A DNA stretch of 64,000 nucleotides from the NCBI RefSeq assembly GCF_003345295.1, contig NZ_CP031055.1:1612001-1676000 (forward strand), given 5' to 3'. Each line of letters begins with the position of its first letter. Position 1 is the first letter of the stretch. The notes beneath the pieces were generated by a model that did no database searches, was not told the DNA's origin, and was given only the letters and a program-made list of their open reading frames with translations. This stretch comes from Vibrio splendidus. Its GTDB lineage: Bacteria; Pseudomonadota; Gammaproteobacteria; Enterobacterales; Vibrionaceae. The translations under genes and the position numbers were made by a program. Shown one piece after another: positions 1 through 8,172 of this stretch.

Positions 1-2601
1 TACACCACCAGCGCTGTACACGTTCACTTCGTCTGCAGTGTCTAGTCGACAGGTCACGGGAACATCAAGCTTTTCACCGTTTTTACGAGTAATGACTAGA
101 GCCAAATCAGAACCTGCTTGGATGTCACCATAAACGTCGTAAAGCTCGGTACCGTCCAATTCTAAGGTGTTGCGATTGGTCCCCGCTTTGAATTGCAGAG
201 GCAGTACGCCCATGCCAACCAAGTTGGTTCTGTGAATTCGTTCAAATCCTTCAGCCACAATCACTTCAACACCCGCTAAACGCACACCTTTGGCAGCCCA
301 GTCACGTGATGAACCTTGTCCATAATCCGCACCCGCCACGACAATCAAAGGCTGTTTACGGTTCATGTAGGTTTCTATCGCTTCCCACATTCGCGTAACT
401 TGACCTTCGGGTTCAACTCTTGCTAGTGAACCTTGCACGACATCTCCACCGTCCTTAACCATTTCGTTATACAGCTTAGGGTTGGCGAATGTTGCTCGTT
501 GCGCGGTTAAGTGATCACCTCGATGGGTCGCGTAAGAGTTAAAGTCCTCTTCCGGCACTTCCATTTTGGTGAGGTATTCCCCCGCTGCGCTCGAAGCGAG
601 AATCGCATTTGAAGGGGATAAATGATCCGTAGTGATATTGTCACCCAGAATAGCCAAAGGCCTCATACCAGATAGGCTTCGTTCTCCTGCAAGAGCACCT
701 TCCCAATAAGGTGGTCTGCGAATATAGGTACTTTGAGGTCGCCAGTCATAAAGCGGTTCAGTCGTTACCTGCTCTTCGTCTGGCTGGAACATTTTCACGT
801 AGATTTGTTGGAATTGCTGAGGCTTAACATGCTCACCGACAACCGCATCAATTTCTGCATCACTTGGCCACAAATCACTTAGATAGATTGGTTTACCATT
901 GTTGTCTGTACCTAGGCTGTCTTTTTCGATATCAAAGCGAATCGTACCCGCTAAAGCGTAAGCAACAACCAATGGCGGTGACGCTAAAAACGCTTGTTTA
1001 GCATAAGGATGAATTCGACCATCGAAATTTCGGTTCCCAGACAAAACAGCGGTTGAATACAGGTCGCGGTCGATGATCTCTTGTTGGATTTTAGGATCTA
1101 ACGCCCCGCTCATCCCGTTACATGTCGTACACGCATAACCGACGATACCGAAGCCTAGTTTTTCCAGTTCAGGCAACAAACCGGCGGACTCAAGATAAAG
1201 CTTGGCAACTTTTGAGCCTGGAGCAAATGACGTTTTTACCCATGGCTTACGAACTAATCCAAGCTGATTGGCTTTCTTAGCCAACAATGCTGCGGCGACT
1301 ACGTTTCTTGGATTACTGGTGTTTGTACAAGAAGTGATTGCAGCAATAATCACAGCACCATCGGGCATCTGATCATCGCTGTACTGCTTAGCATGCTGCT
1401 CTCTCCAAGATGCTTGACTGATGCCTTGTTCAGCCAGCTTTCTGGTTGGCAAACGACGATGTGGATTGGATGGCCCTGCTAGATTGCGCTCAACCTTCGA
1501 TAAATCAAACTCTAATACACGTTCGTATTGAGCAGAGTCTAGATCGTCAGCCCATAGCCCTGTTTGCTTGGCGTAGCGTTCGACTAGTTCAACCTGCTCA
1601 GGCTCTCGACCAGTGAGTTTCAGGTATTGTATGGTCTGCTCATCGATATAGAACATACCCGCTGTCGCACCGTACTCTGGCGTCATGTTGGAGATGGTTG
1701 CGCGGTCACCAATGGTCAGTGCACGAGCCCCTTCACCGAAGAACTCTAGATAACTGGAAACCACTTTTTCATTTCGAAGAAACTCGGTAATCGCGAGCAC
1801 GATATCCGTTGCAGTGATCCCTTCTTGTCGTTGGCCAGTTAACTTAACCCCAACAATATCAGGTAGTCGCATCATAGAAGGACGACCGAGCATCACCGTC
1901 TCAGCTTCCAATCCACCAACACCAATCGCAATAACGCCCAGAGCATCAACGTGCGGTGTATGGCTATCGGTACCAACACAAGTATCAGGAAATGCGATGC
2001 CTTCTTTGGATTGAATCACTGGAGACATTTTCTCTAAGTTAATCTGGTGCATGATCCCGTTACCCGCAGGAATCACACTCACGTTTTTAAACGCGGTTTT
2101 ACACCATTCAATAAAATGAAAACGGTCTTCGTTTCTGCGCTCTTCAATCGCGCGGTTTTTATCAAAGGCTTCGCTATCAAAGCCTGCGTGTTCCACTGCC
2201 AGAGAGTGATCAACAATCAGTTGGGTTTCAACAACGGGGTTCACCTTGGCAGGGTCTCCGCCTTGGTCGGCAATCGCGTCTCTTAATCCAGCCAAATCTA
2301 CTAGGGCTGTTTGACCAAGAATGTCATGACATACCACGCGCGCAGGATACCAAGGAAAATCTAAGTCGCTCTTGCGTTCAATGATCTGTTTTAAGCTGTC
2401 TTCAAGGGTTTCAGGATCACAGCGTCTTACTAATTGCTCCGCCAATACTCTCGACGTATAAGGCAAGGTTTTATAACTGCCCGGAGATATCGCTTCTACC
2501 GCTTCGCAAGCATCGAAATACTCTAAATGGGTTCCGGGTAAAAGTTTTCGGTACTGATTTTTATCAAGGTACTGAGCTTGTTCAAGTTTTACATCAGACA
2601 T
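1..2601 (-). CDS. acnD: 2-methylcitrate dehydratase (Fe/S-dependent, AcnD), 3' end cut by window edge
   Basis: Aconitase-family enzyme that dehydrates 2-methylcitrate in propionate catabolism; AcnD-type enzymes need PrpF, whose gene would lie just left of the window. The frame is open for 867 codons from the ATG at 2601, which has a GGTGGATGT ribosome site, to base 1. The last residues match the extreme C-terminus of aconitases, so only about a dozen codons are missing. The [4Fe-4S] ligand motifs are visible: SCTNTSNPRN near residue 424 and CTTCNG near 491. The swivel-domain motif QGSSRDWAAKG is near the C-terminus. It follows prpC in the leftward prp operon. AcnD rather than AcnA is chosen because of this neighbourhood; the family call is secure. 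Confidence 0.93.
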   Translation of the reverse strand, partial: MSDVKLEQAQYLDKNQYRKLLPGTHLEYFDACEAVEAISPGSYKTLPYTSRVLAEQLVRRCDPETLEDSLKQIIERKSDLDFPWYPARVVCHDILGQTALVDLAGLRDAIADQGGDPAKVNPVVETQLIVDHSLAVEHAGFDSEAFDKNRAIEERRNEDRFHFIEWCKTAFKNVSVIPAGNGIMHQINLEKMSPVIQSKEGIAFPDTCVGTDSHTPHVDALGVIAIGVGGLEAETVMLGRPSMMRLPDIVGVKLTGQRQEGITATDIVLAITEFLRNEKVVSSYLEFFGEGARALTIGDRATISNMTPEYGATAGMFYIDEQTIQYLKLTGREPEQVELVERYAKQTGLWADDLDSAQYERVLEFDLSKVERNLAGPSNPHRRLPTRKLAEQGISQASWREQHAKQYSDDQMPDGAVIIAAITSCTNTSNPRNVVAAALLAKKANQLGLVRKPWVKTSFAPGSKVAKLYLESAGLLPELEKLGFGIVGYACTTCNGMSGALDPKIQQEIIDRDLYSTAVLSGNRNFDGRIHPYAKQAFLASPPLVVAYALAGTIRFDIEKDSLGTDNNGKPIYLSDLWPSDAEIDAVVGEHVKPQQFQQIYVKMFQPDEEQVTTEPLYDWRPQSTYIRRPPYWEGALAGERSLSGMRPLAILGDNITTDHLSPSNAILASSAAGEYLTKMEVPEEDFNSYATHRGDHLTAQRATFANPKLYNEMVKDGGDVVQGSLARVEPEGQVTRMWEAIETYMNRKQPLIVVAGADYGQGSSRDWAAKGVRLAGVEVIVAEGFERIHRTNLVGMGVLPLQFKAGTNRNTLELDGTELYDVYGDIQAGSDLALVITRKNGEKLDVPVTCRLDTADEVNVYSAGGV

Positions 2602-2702
2602 ACATCCACCATTATCTGTTAAATTCTATTCGTTGGTTCTCGAGGCCTTATCACAAGAAGAGAAAAGTCACCTCGATATATAAGTCGGCTCGATATAGAG
2701 GA

Positions 2703-3917
2703 CTAACGTAGATGAATAGGCAGCCAGTCTTGATGCTCTGGGCCGGTGTAGTCTGCACTTGGACGAATGATGCGATTATTTTCTCTCTGTTCGAACACGT
2801 GCGCCGTCCAACCCGTAAGGCGGCTCATCACGAAGATCGGAGTAAATAATTTGGTTGGAATATCCATGAAGTGGTAGGCCGATGCGTGGAAAAAGTCCGC
2901 ATTACAAAACAACCCTTTCTCGCGCTTCATTACCGCTTCAACACGTTCTGAAACGGCGTAAAGCTGTTTATCACCCACCTCTTGAGCTAGCTCTTTTGAC
3001 CAACGCTTGATTAGAGCATTTCGTGGGTCGCTTTCACGATAAATGGCATGACCGAAGCCCATGATTTTGTCTTTGTTAGCAAGCATCTGCATGATGTTAG
3101 TTTCTGCTTCATCGGCGGTTTTCCAATCTTGGATCATTTCCATTGCCGCTTCATTCGCACCGCCATGTAAAGGACCTCTTAGTGTGCCAATTGCTGCTGT
3201 AACGCACGAATGAATATCTGACAGTGTTGATGCACAGACACGGGCAGCAAAAGTAGATGCGTTAAACTCATGCTCTGCGTAAAGCGTTAGCGAACAGTGC
3301 ATTACCTGCTTATGCAGTTCACTCGGCGCTTTATCTGTTAGCATTTTCAAGAAGTAGCCACCCAGACAGGCTTCGCTTTGATCTTCAGTATCAATGCGCA
3401 CGCCATCGTGGCTAAAGCGATACCAATAACAAATAATCGCAGGGAAAAGCGCAAGCATTCGTTCGGTCGCGAACAGTTGCTCAGAGAAGTCAGACTCTTG
3501 CTCTAGATTACCTAACATTGAACAACCCGTTCTCATCACATCCATTGGATGAGCGTCTGCTGGAATAAGCTCTAGTGCTGCTTTCAAAGGTTGAGGTAAG
3601 CCGCGCAAACCAACCAACAATGTTTTGTAATCGTCTAGCTCTTTTTCACTGGGTAAGTGACCTCTTAGTAGCAGATGCGCCACTTCTTCGAACTGAGCAT
3701 GATTAGCAAGGTCGGTAATGTCATAGCCACGGTAAGTTAAACCCGTTCCTGACTGACCTACCGTACATAGCGCCGTGGTTCCCGCACTCTGACCACGTAG
3801 ACCAGCACCACCGATTGCAGGTGCGCTGGCTGGTGCACTTTCTGTATTTGCGTTTTGTTGTTGATTTTCTGTTGAAGCCTTATCGACAGCTGCTTTATCA
3901 CTCAAAGATACAGACAT
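2703..3917 (-). CDS. prpC: 2-methylcitrate synthase
   Basis: Condenses propionyl-CoA with oxaloacetate in the methylcitrate cycle. The citrate-synthase catalytic set is visible: the His of LHGGANEAA, the His of GFGHAIYRESDPRN and the Asp of CNADFFHAS. The start is placed at 3917, behind a strong AAGGAGTTCACC site, giving 404 residues; an in-frame ATG at 3992 lacks a comparable site. The first 35 residues or so are a low-complexity Ala/Gln/Ser/Thr extension not usual in PrpC (family about 375-390 aa). It lies between prpB and acnD in one leftward operon, 101 bp from acnD. Confidence 0.95.
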   Translation of the reverse strand: MSVSLSDKAAVDKASTENQQQNANTESAPASAPAIGGAGLRGQSAGTTALCTVGQSGTGLTYRGYDITDLANHAQFEEVAHLLLRGHLPSEKELDDYKTLLVGLRGLPQPLKAALELIPADAHPMDVMRTGCSMLGNLEQESDFSEQLFATERMLALFPAIICYWYRFSHDGVRIDTEDQSEACLGGYFLKMLTDKAPSELHKQVMHCSLTLYAEHEFNASTFAARVCASTLSDIHSCVTAAIGTLRGPLHGGANEAAMEMIQDWKTADEAETNIMQMLANKDKIMGFGHAIYRESDPRNALIKRWSKELAQEVGDKQLYAVSERVEAVMKREKGLFCNADFFHASAYHFMDIPTKLFTPIFVMSRLTGWTAHVFEQRENNRIIRPSADYTGPEHQDWLPIHLR

Positions 3918-4063
3918 GGTGAACTCCTTTTCTGTGTTAGCCGCCTGCACTCTTTGGTGCTGCCTGTTTATATGTCCGATGATCTTTATCATCGGTACTG
4001 GATATGGCGACTAACCATTTCACGTTATTGGATTAAGTTGATTTTTGATTAATTGAAACTGGT

Positions 4064-4960
4064 TTACCCTTCACTTGAAAACAACTGATCAAGCTTATTT
4101 TCGTAGTCGTGGTAATTCAGGTGTTCGTAAAGCTCTTTACGGGTTTGCATTGAATCCAACAGAGCTTCTTGATTGCCTTCAACTAACAAGTGCTTGTAAA
4201 CATTCTCCGCGGCTTTGTTCATCGCACGGAACGCACTCAATGGGTAAAGCACCATGTCGACACTTGATTGTGCTAACTCATTACAGTTGTAGAGTGGCGT
4301 TTGGCCGAACTCAGTGATGTTGGCCAAGATAGGCACATGCTTACCCGTTGCTGATTTCAGCGCCGCCGAGAACTTCACGTATTGATCGAGTTGATTCATC
4401 GCTTCAGGGAAGATCATGTCCGCACCCGCTTCAACACACGCAATAGCTCGCTCAATCGCACTGTCTATTCCTTCAACCGCCAATGCATCCGTACGAGCCA
4501 TAATTACAAAGCTTTCGTCGGTTCTGGCATCGGTTGCCGCTTTCACTCTATCGACCATCTCTTGCTGGCTAACAATTGCTTTATTTGGACGGTGACCACA
4601 GCGTTTCTGAGCCACCTGATCTTCCATGTGAATTGCCGCTGCTCCCGCCTTTTCCATCGCGCGAATCGTACGTGCGATATTGAACGCGCCACCGAAACCC
4701 GTGTCGATATCCACCAGCAAGGGCAAATCACACGCATTGGTAATACGTTCAACATCCACCAACACATCGTTTAGTGTGGTGATGCCTAAATCAGGCAAAC
4801 CATAAGACGCATTGGCGATACCTCCACCAGACAAATAAATGGCCTGATGACCCAAGTTCTTTGCCATCATCGCGCAATACGGATTCACCGTACCGACGAT
4901 CTGCAATGGATCGTTGTCTTTCACAGCTTGGCGGAACTTTGCTCCTGCTGATAACTTCAT
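4064..4960 (-). CDS. prpB: 2-methylisocitrate lyase
   Basis: Cleaves 2-methylisocitrate to pyruvate and succinate, the last step of the methylcitrate cycle. The protein has 298 residues, the normal PrpB length. The catalytic loop motif KRCGH follows MEDQVAQ and carries the active cysteine; LVDIDTGFGGAFNIART and GADMIFPEA are typical Mg-binding and barrel motifs of the isocitrate lyase/PEP mutase superfamily. It follows the GntR regulator gene and precedes prpC by 146 bp. KRCGH plus operon context separate it from isocitrate lyase and PEP mutase. Confidence 0.96.
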   Translation of the reverse strand: MKLSAGAKFRQAVKDNDPLQIVGTVNPYCAMMAKNLGHQAIYLSGGGIANASYGLPDLGITTLNDVLVDVERITNACDLPLLVDIDTGFGGAFNIARTIRAMEKAGAAAIHMEDQVAQKRCGHRPNKAIVSQQEMVDRVKAATDARTDESFVIMARTDALAVEGIDSAIERAIACVEAGADMIFPEAMNQLDQYVKFSAALKSATGKHVPILANITEFGQTPLYNCNELAQSSVDMVLYPLSAFRAMNKAAENVYKHLLVEGNQEALLDSMQTRKELYEHLNYHDYENKLDQLFSSEG

Positions 4961-5056
4961 AATGACGCTCCCTGTTAATTGTTTATTTCTAACTTTTATA
5001 ACTACTGATGTTTAGCTCTCGCCAACGCAGATCCGCTGGCAAATATCAGTAGCCCG

Positions 5057-5776
5057 TTAATCAAGACCTTTGGATTGAATCTGTTGCTCTATAAGCAGTC
5101 GACTGCCCGAAATGTGTCTTCGCATTAGCATTTCCGCTAACTCTTCATCACGGTTACGAATCGCTTGTAGGATGTATTTGTGTTCATCAAGCGCCTCTTT
5201 TGGTCGAGACTGTGCTCTAGGCGATTGGTAGCGATACATTCGCAATAAGTGATAAAGCTCATCACACAACAGCGAAATGAGCTTGCTATTGCGGCTGGCT
5301 TTAATGATTCGATAATGGAAATCGAAATCCCCATGTTGGTGGAAGTAGGAAGAACCTTCGACTTCATCGATGTGCTTCGAATGTGTCGACAATAAGCCTT
5401 CAAGCCCAATCAACTCTTCTTGTGTGATGTGTCTCGCTGCTAATCGAGCCGCCATGCCTTCCAATGCCTCTCGCACTGCGTAAAGCTCTAATAATTTGTC
5501 TGCTGAAAAGGTAATAACTCGCGCGCCTACATGAGGAATGCGCTCAATAAGCCCTAGCCCTTCAACCCTCATTATCGCTTCACGTAATGGTCCTCGACTG
5601 ACTTCGAAGCGTTTAGCCAGTTCAGGTTCCGAGATCTTACTGCCCGGAGGTAATTCACCGTTAACAATCGCCTCGACTAGGTATTCAGTCAGGCTTTCCG
5701 ACTTGGTGTTTTCTTTGTCGCCAACACGAGTTTTCGTGTTTGCACTTAAGGTGAGATCTTTTATCGCAGTATTCAT
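5057..5776 (-). CDS. GntR/FadR-type regulator of the propionate operon
   Basis: N-terminal winged HTH, with the GntR signature around LAKRFEVSRGPLREAIMRVE, followed by an all-helical FCD effector domain with metal-type histidines in GDFDFHYRII and RRHISGSR. It is the first gene of the leftward prp cluster and very likely its autoregulated controller. An upstream in-frame ATG at 5827 would add 17 residues, but that stretch contains a close copy of the operator (ATTGTCAACAAT, 5811-5822). The ATG at 5776 is therefore preferred, although its ribosome site is weak. The effector (methylcitrate or propionyl-CoA) is not determinable from sequence. Confidence 0.88.
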   Translation of the reverse strand: MNTAIKDLTLSANTKTRVGDKENTKSESLTEYLVEAIVNGELPPGSKISEPELAKRFEVSRGPLREAIMRVEGLGLIERIPHVGARVITFSADKLLELYAVREALEGMAARLAARHITQEELIGLEGLLSTHSKHIDEVEGSSYFHQHGDFDFHYRIIKASRNSKLISLLCDELYHLLRMYRYQSPRAQSRPKEALDEHKYILQAIRNRDEELAEMLMRRHISGSRLLIEQQIQSKGLD

Positions 5777-5810
5777 ATTCACGCTGCTCACTTCTGATTG
5801 TTGAGCCTTA

Positions 5811-5885
5811 ATTGTCAACAATTCCATAACATGAACATAAAATACACGATCAAATTGTCGACAATCAAGTGAATTGTCGACAATT
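5811..5885. promoter_or_regulatory. GntR operator cluster for the prp operon
   Basis: Two perfect copies of the palindrome ATTGTCGACAAT lie at 5854-5865 and 5873-5884, centres 19 bp apart, the second extended to AATTGTCGACAATT. A third copy with one mismatch is at 5811-5822. A weaker GTCGAC-centred copy is near 6026-6037. This matches the palindrome known for GntR-type propionate regulators in related gamma-proteobacteria. All sites lie just upstream of the regulator gene, implying autoregulation and control of the whole operon. Confidence 0.8.
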
Positions 5886-6091
5886 TAGACTAAGGTAGTA
5901 TTTTTATTAATCGGTAGAGAAGTAGTAAAACGAAGCCACAAAAGAAAATAAATAGATGTTATTCATTAAGTTAAATCGTGAGCAAGCTTCAAACCCTTAC
6001 CCACCCCAAATTTGCTCGAAAACAATGTGTCGACAACTGACAGTCAACTTTCAGAGATAGTATTCATTTCTACTCATCAGCTATTTAGACC

Positions 6092-6124
6092 AAAAAAAAA
6101 GAGAAGCAATGATCGCCTCTCTTT
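6092..6124 (-). terminator. Rho-independent terminator of the MFS gene
   Basis: On the minus strand a 10-bp stem (one G:U pair; arms 6115-6124 and 6098-6107) is followed by eight or more U residues (A-run at 6092-6100 on the plus strand). It sits 33 bp after the MFS stop codon and separates it from the prp operon. Confidence 0.85.
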
Positions 6125-6156
6125 ATTATCCACAAGATTAACACTCTCAAAATTGG

Positions 6157-7278
6157 TTAATCACGAGACATCAACATAGTGCTTGCCAATAAAGACATTC
6201 CTATTAGCACTACCCCTAAGTTACCAATCTCACCAGCAAGCCCTAATCCCCCACCAATTAAACAGTAATACAACAACCCTAGAACCGCCCCGGCCGTGCC
6301 TGCTTGGTGCTTATAATTGACCAACGCCGTACTAAATATATTAGGACTTGCCATACCAAACCCTACAACCACAGCAGCCATTCCTAATAGAAACCAAAGG
6401 TTGTCTTGGTAAAAGTACACCTGAATAGCCCCAATAAAGCTGATTAACACCGCGATCTGAATGAGTCGTTGGGAACCCCATTCTTTTACTAGCAATCGTT
6501 TATTCATCGAGCTTCCTAAAACAGATGCTGCCGCTAATATCACGCCACTGTAACCAAATTCAATGGAACTTAAGCCAAACTGGCTGAACATAAATGGCGC
6601 TAAAGAATAATAGCTAAACATCATGACGTTAAAGCAAGCCACAAGAATCGCACTTTTCCAAATATCCCTATCTTTTAGCATTACCGTGAAAATACCAATA
6701 AAACTGACCGTTTTGGTGTCAGCAGGTTTCGTTTCGGGTAAAGAAAAGGCGGATACGATCAGCAATATAAAAGCCATGACAAGCAGTAAACTGAACACCA
6801 CTAAGTGTCCAAAATATTCAGCAATCAATCCTCCTGACATTAAGCCAACAACAGGGCTGATTGATACTGCAACGATTGCTAACGAAAACACTTTCCCTAG
6901 CTCTTTGCCTTCATAGCTATCACGCAATATTGTTTGCCCAATAACTGAGCCTACCGCCGCCCCAAAAGCTGAAACAACCCGCGCAATCATGACCATATCA
7001 AATTGAGTTGCCGTTATGGCTAACAGGCAACCAACGCCATAAGTAAACAAACCACACAACATGGCTTTTTTGCGCCCAACAAGATCAGAAACTCGTCCCC
7101 AAAAAACAACACCCATAGCAAAAGCAATAAAGTAAATCGACAAGGTTTGACTAGCGCTTGCCATTGATACACCAAAATAATCAACTAAGTGCGGCAATAC
7201 TGGGCTGTAGATAGTTTCAACAATTTGGGGGAACATCAGCAAAACGATGATCAGTCCCATATGGGGTTTTTTATTCAT
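6157..7278 (-). CDS. MFS multidrug/metabolite exporter (Bcr/CflA-like)
   Basis: Major facilitator of 373 residues with about 11-12 hydrophobic segments. The MFS motif A, GRVSDLVGRKKAM, follows the second segment, and the early sequence TIYSPVLPHLVDYFGVS resembles the DHA1/Bcr-CflA drug exporters. It is divergently transcribed from an AraC-type regulator with 98 bp between them, an arrangement like NimT/NimR (YeaN/YeaM) in enterobacteria, so the regulator probably controls it. Substrate is unknown. It ends at a clear intrinsic terminator. Confidence 0.85.
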   Translation of the reverse strand: MNKKPHMGLIIVLLMFPQIVETIYSPVLPHLVDYFGVSMASASQTLSIYFIAFAMGVVFWGRVSDLVGRKKAMLCGLFTYGVGCLLAITATQFDMVMIARVVSAFGAAVGSVIGQTILRDSYEGKELGKVFSLAIVAVSISPVVGLMSGGLIAEYFGHLVVFSLLLVMAFILLIVSAFSLPETKPADTKTVSFIGIFTVMLKDRDIWKSAILVACFNVMMFSYYSLAPFMFSQFGLSSIEFGYSGVILAAASVLGSSMNKRLLVKEWGSQRLIQIAVLISFIGAIQVYFYQDNLWFLLGMAAVVVGFGMASPNIFSTALVNYKHQAGTAGAVLGLLYYCLIGGGLGLAGEIGNLGVVLIGMSLLASTMLMSRD

Positions 7279-7345
7279 ATTATTCTCTTCTAAAACTGGA
7301 ATAAGAGAAGTATATGGATTTCATTTATGTTCAAATATCAACAGT

Positions 7346-7373
7346 AGGACAACAAACATCAAAATAAGGACAA
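7346..7373 (+). promoter_or_regulatory. Direct repeat AGGACAA, candidate AraC-type half-sites
   Basis: AGGACAA occurs at 7346-7352 and AGGACAA again at 7367-7373, exactly 21 bp (two helical turns) apart, in the divergent MFS/AraC promoter region. This is the spacing expected for an AraC-family dimer. The second copy also overlaps the ribosome-binding site of the AraC gene, so a fortuitous match is possible. Confidence 0.45.
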
Positions 7374-7376
7374 ATC

Positions 7377-8141
7377 ATGTTGATCGATGACAACACACCT
7401 TTTTATGTTGATGGAATGCCCTATCCCTTTGTCGGCATTGCCGCCCAAGTCGGCAGGCACGATTCTGGTATGCATACACACAACCGTGCACAATTGTTAT
7501 TTGCACCACATGGTTGCATCAGTATTACCCTCGACGGAATGCATTGTGTGTTGCCGCCCACCAAAGTTGCCTGGATACCCGCAGGAATTGAGCATTGTGC
7601 AACCATGACCAATGTCGTGGCCTATCGCTCGCTTTATTTTGATCCTCATCGTATTAAAAACTTGCCTGAAGAGTTAAGTATTCTTAACGTCACACCACTA
7701 CTAAAGGAGTTGATCGAACGAATGGCTTTTTGGGATTGGGATAAACCTAGTGAAAAGCAACACAACACATTGGCGTTGTGTTGCGAGGAACTTTCTTACG
7801 CAGAAAGGAACGAGCTAACGCTGCCTTTACCCAAAGATAAACGATTAGCGTTGTGGTTAGAAAAAGTGAAACTAGGAACACAGTTACCTCAACCACTCAA
7901 TGAAATGGCCAAGCATATTGGAGCAAGCAGCAAGACCGTTAGCCGATTATTCATCAAAGAAACGGGGATGCCTTACCAAGCTTGGCGTCAACAATGGCGG
8001 CTGTTAAGTGCCATTAAGCAATTGTCAGAAAAAAAGAGTGTCTCTGTGGTTGCCCACGAGTTAGAGTTCTCCAGTGACAGTGCGTTTATTCATTTCTTTA
8101 AGCAACACACCGGAGAAACCCCAACTCACTACATGAAGTGA
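7377..8141 (+). CDS. AraC-family regulator with cupin domain (NimR-like)
   Basis: 254 residues: N-terminal cupin/AraC-binding domain (HTHNRAQLLFAPHG near residue 35; WIPAGIEHC near 65) and a C-terminal double HTH (LNEMAKHIGASSKTVSRLF and VVAHELEFSSDSAFIHFFKQ). The start ATG has an AAGGAC site 6 nt upstream. The divergent MFS gene is its most likely target. The domain layout resembles NimR (YeaM), which controls a drug exporter; the ligand is unknown. Confidence 0.88.
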   Translation: MLIDDNTPFYVDGMPYPFVGIAAQVGRHDSGMHTHNRAQLLFAPHGCISITLDGMHCVLPPTKVAWIPAGIEHCATMTNVVAYRSLYFDPHRIKNLPEELSILNVTPLLKELIERMAFWDWDKPSEKQHNTLALCCEELSYAERNELTLPLPKDKRLALWLEKVKLGTQLPQPLNEMAKHIGASSKTVSRLFIKETGMPYQAWRQQWRLLSAIKQLSEKKSVSVVAHELEFSSDSAFIHFFKQHTGETPTHYMK

Positions 8142-8172
8142 GGTCAACAGCCATTCATGCTTTCTGGCAAAG

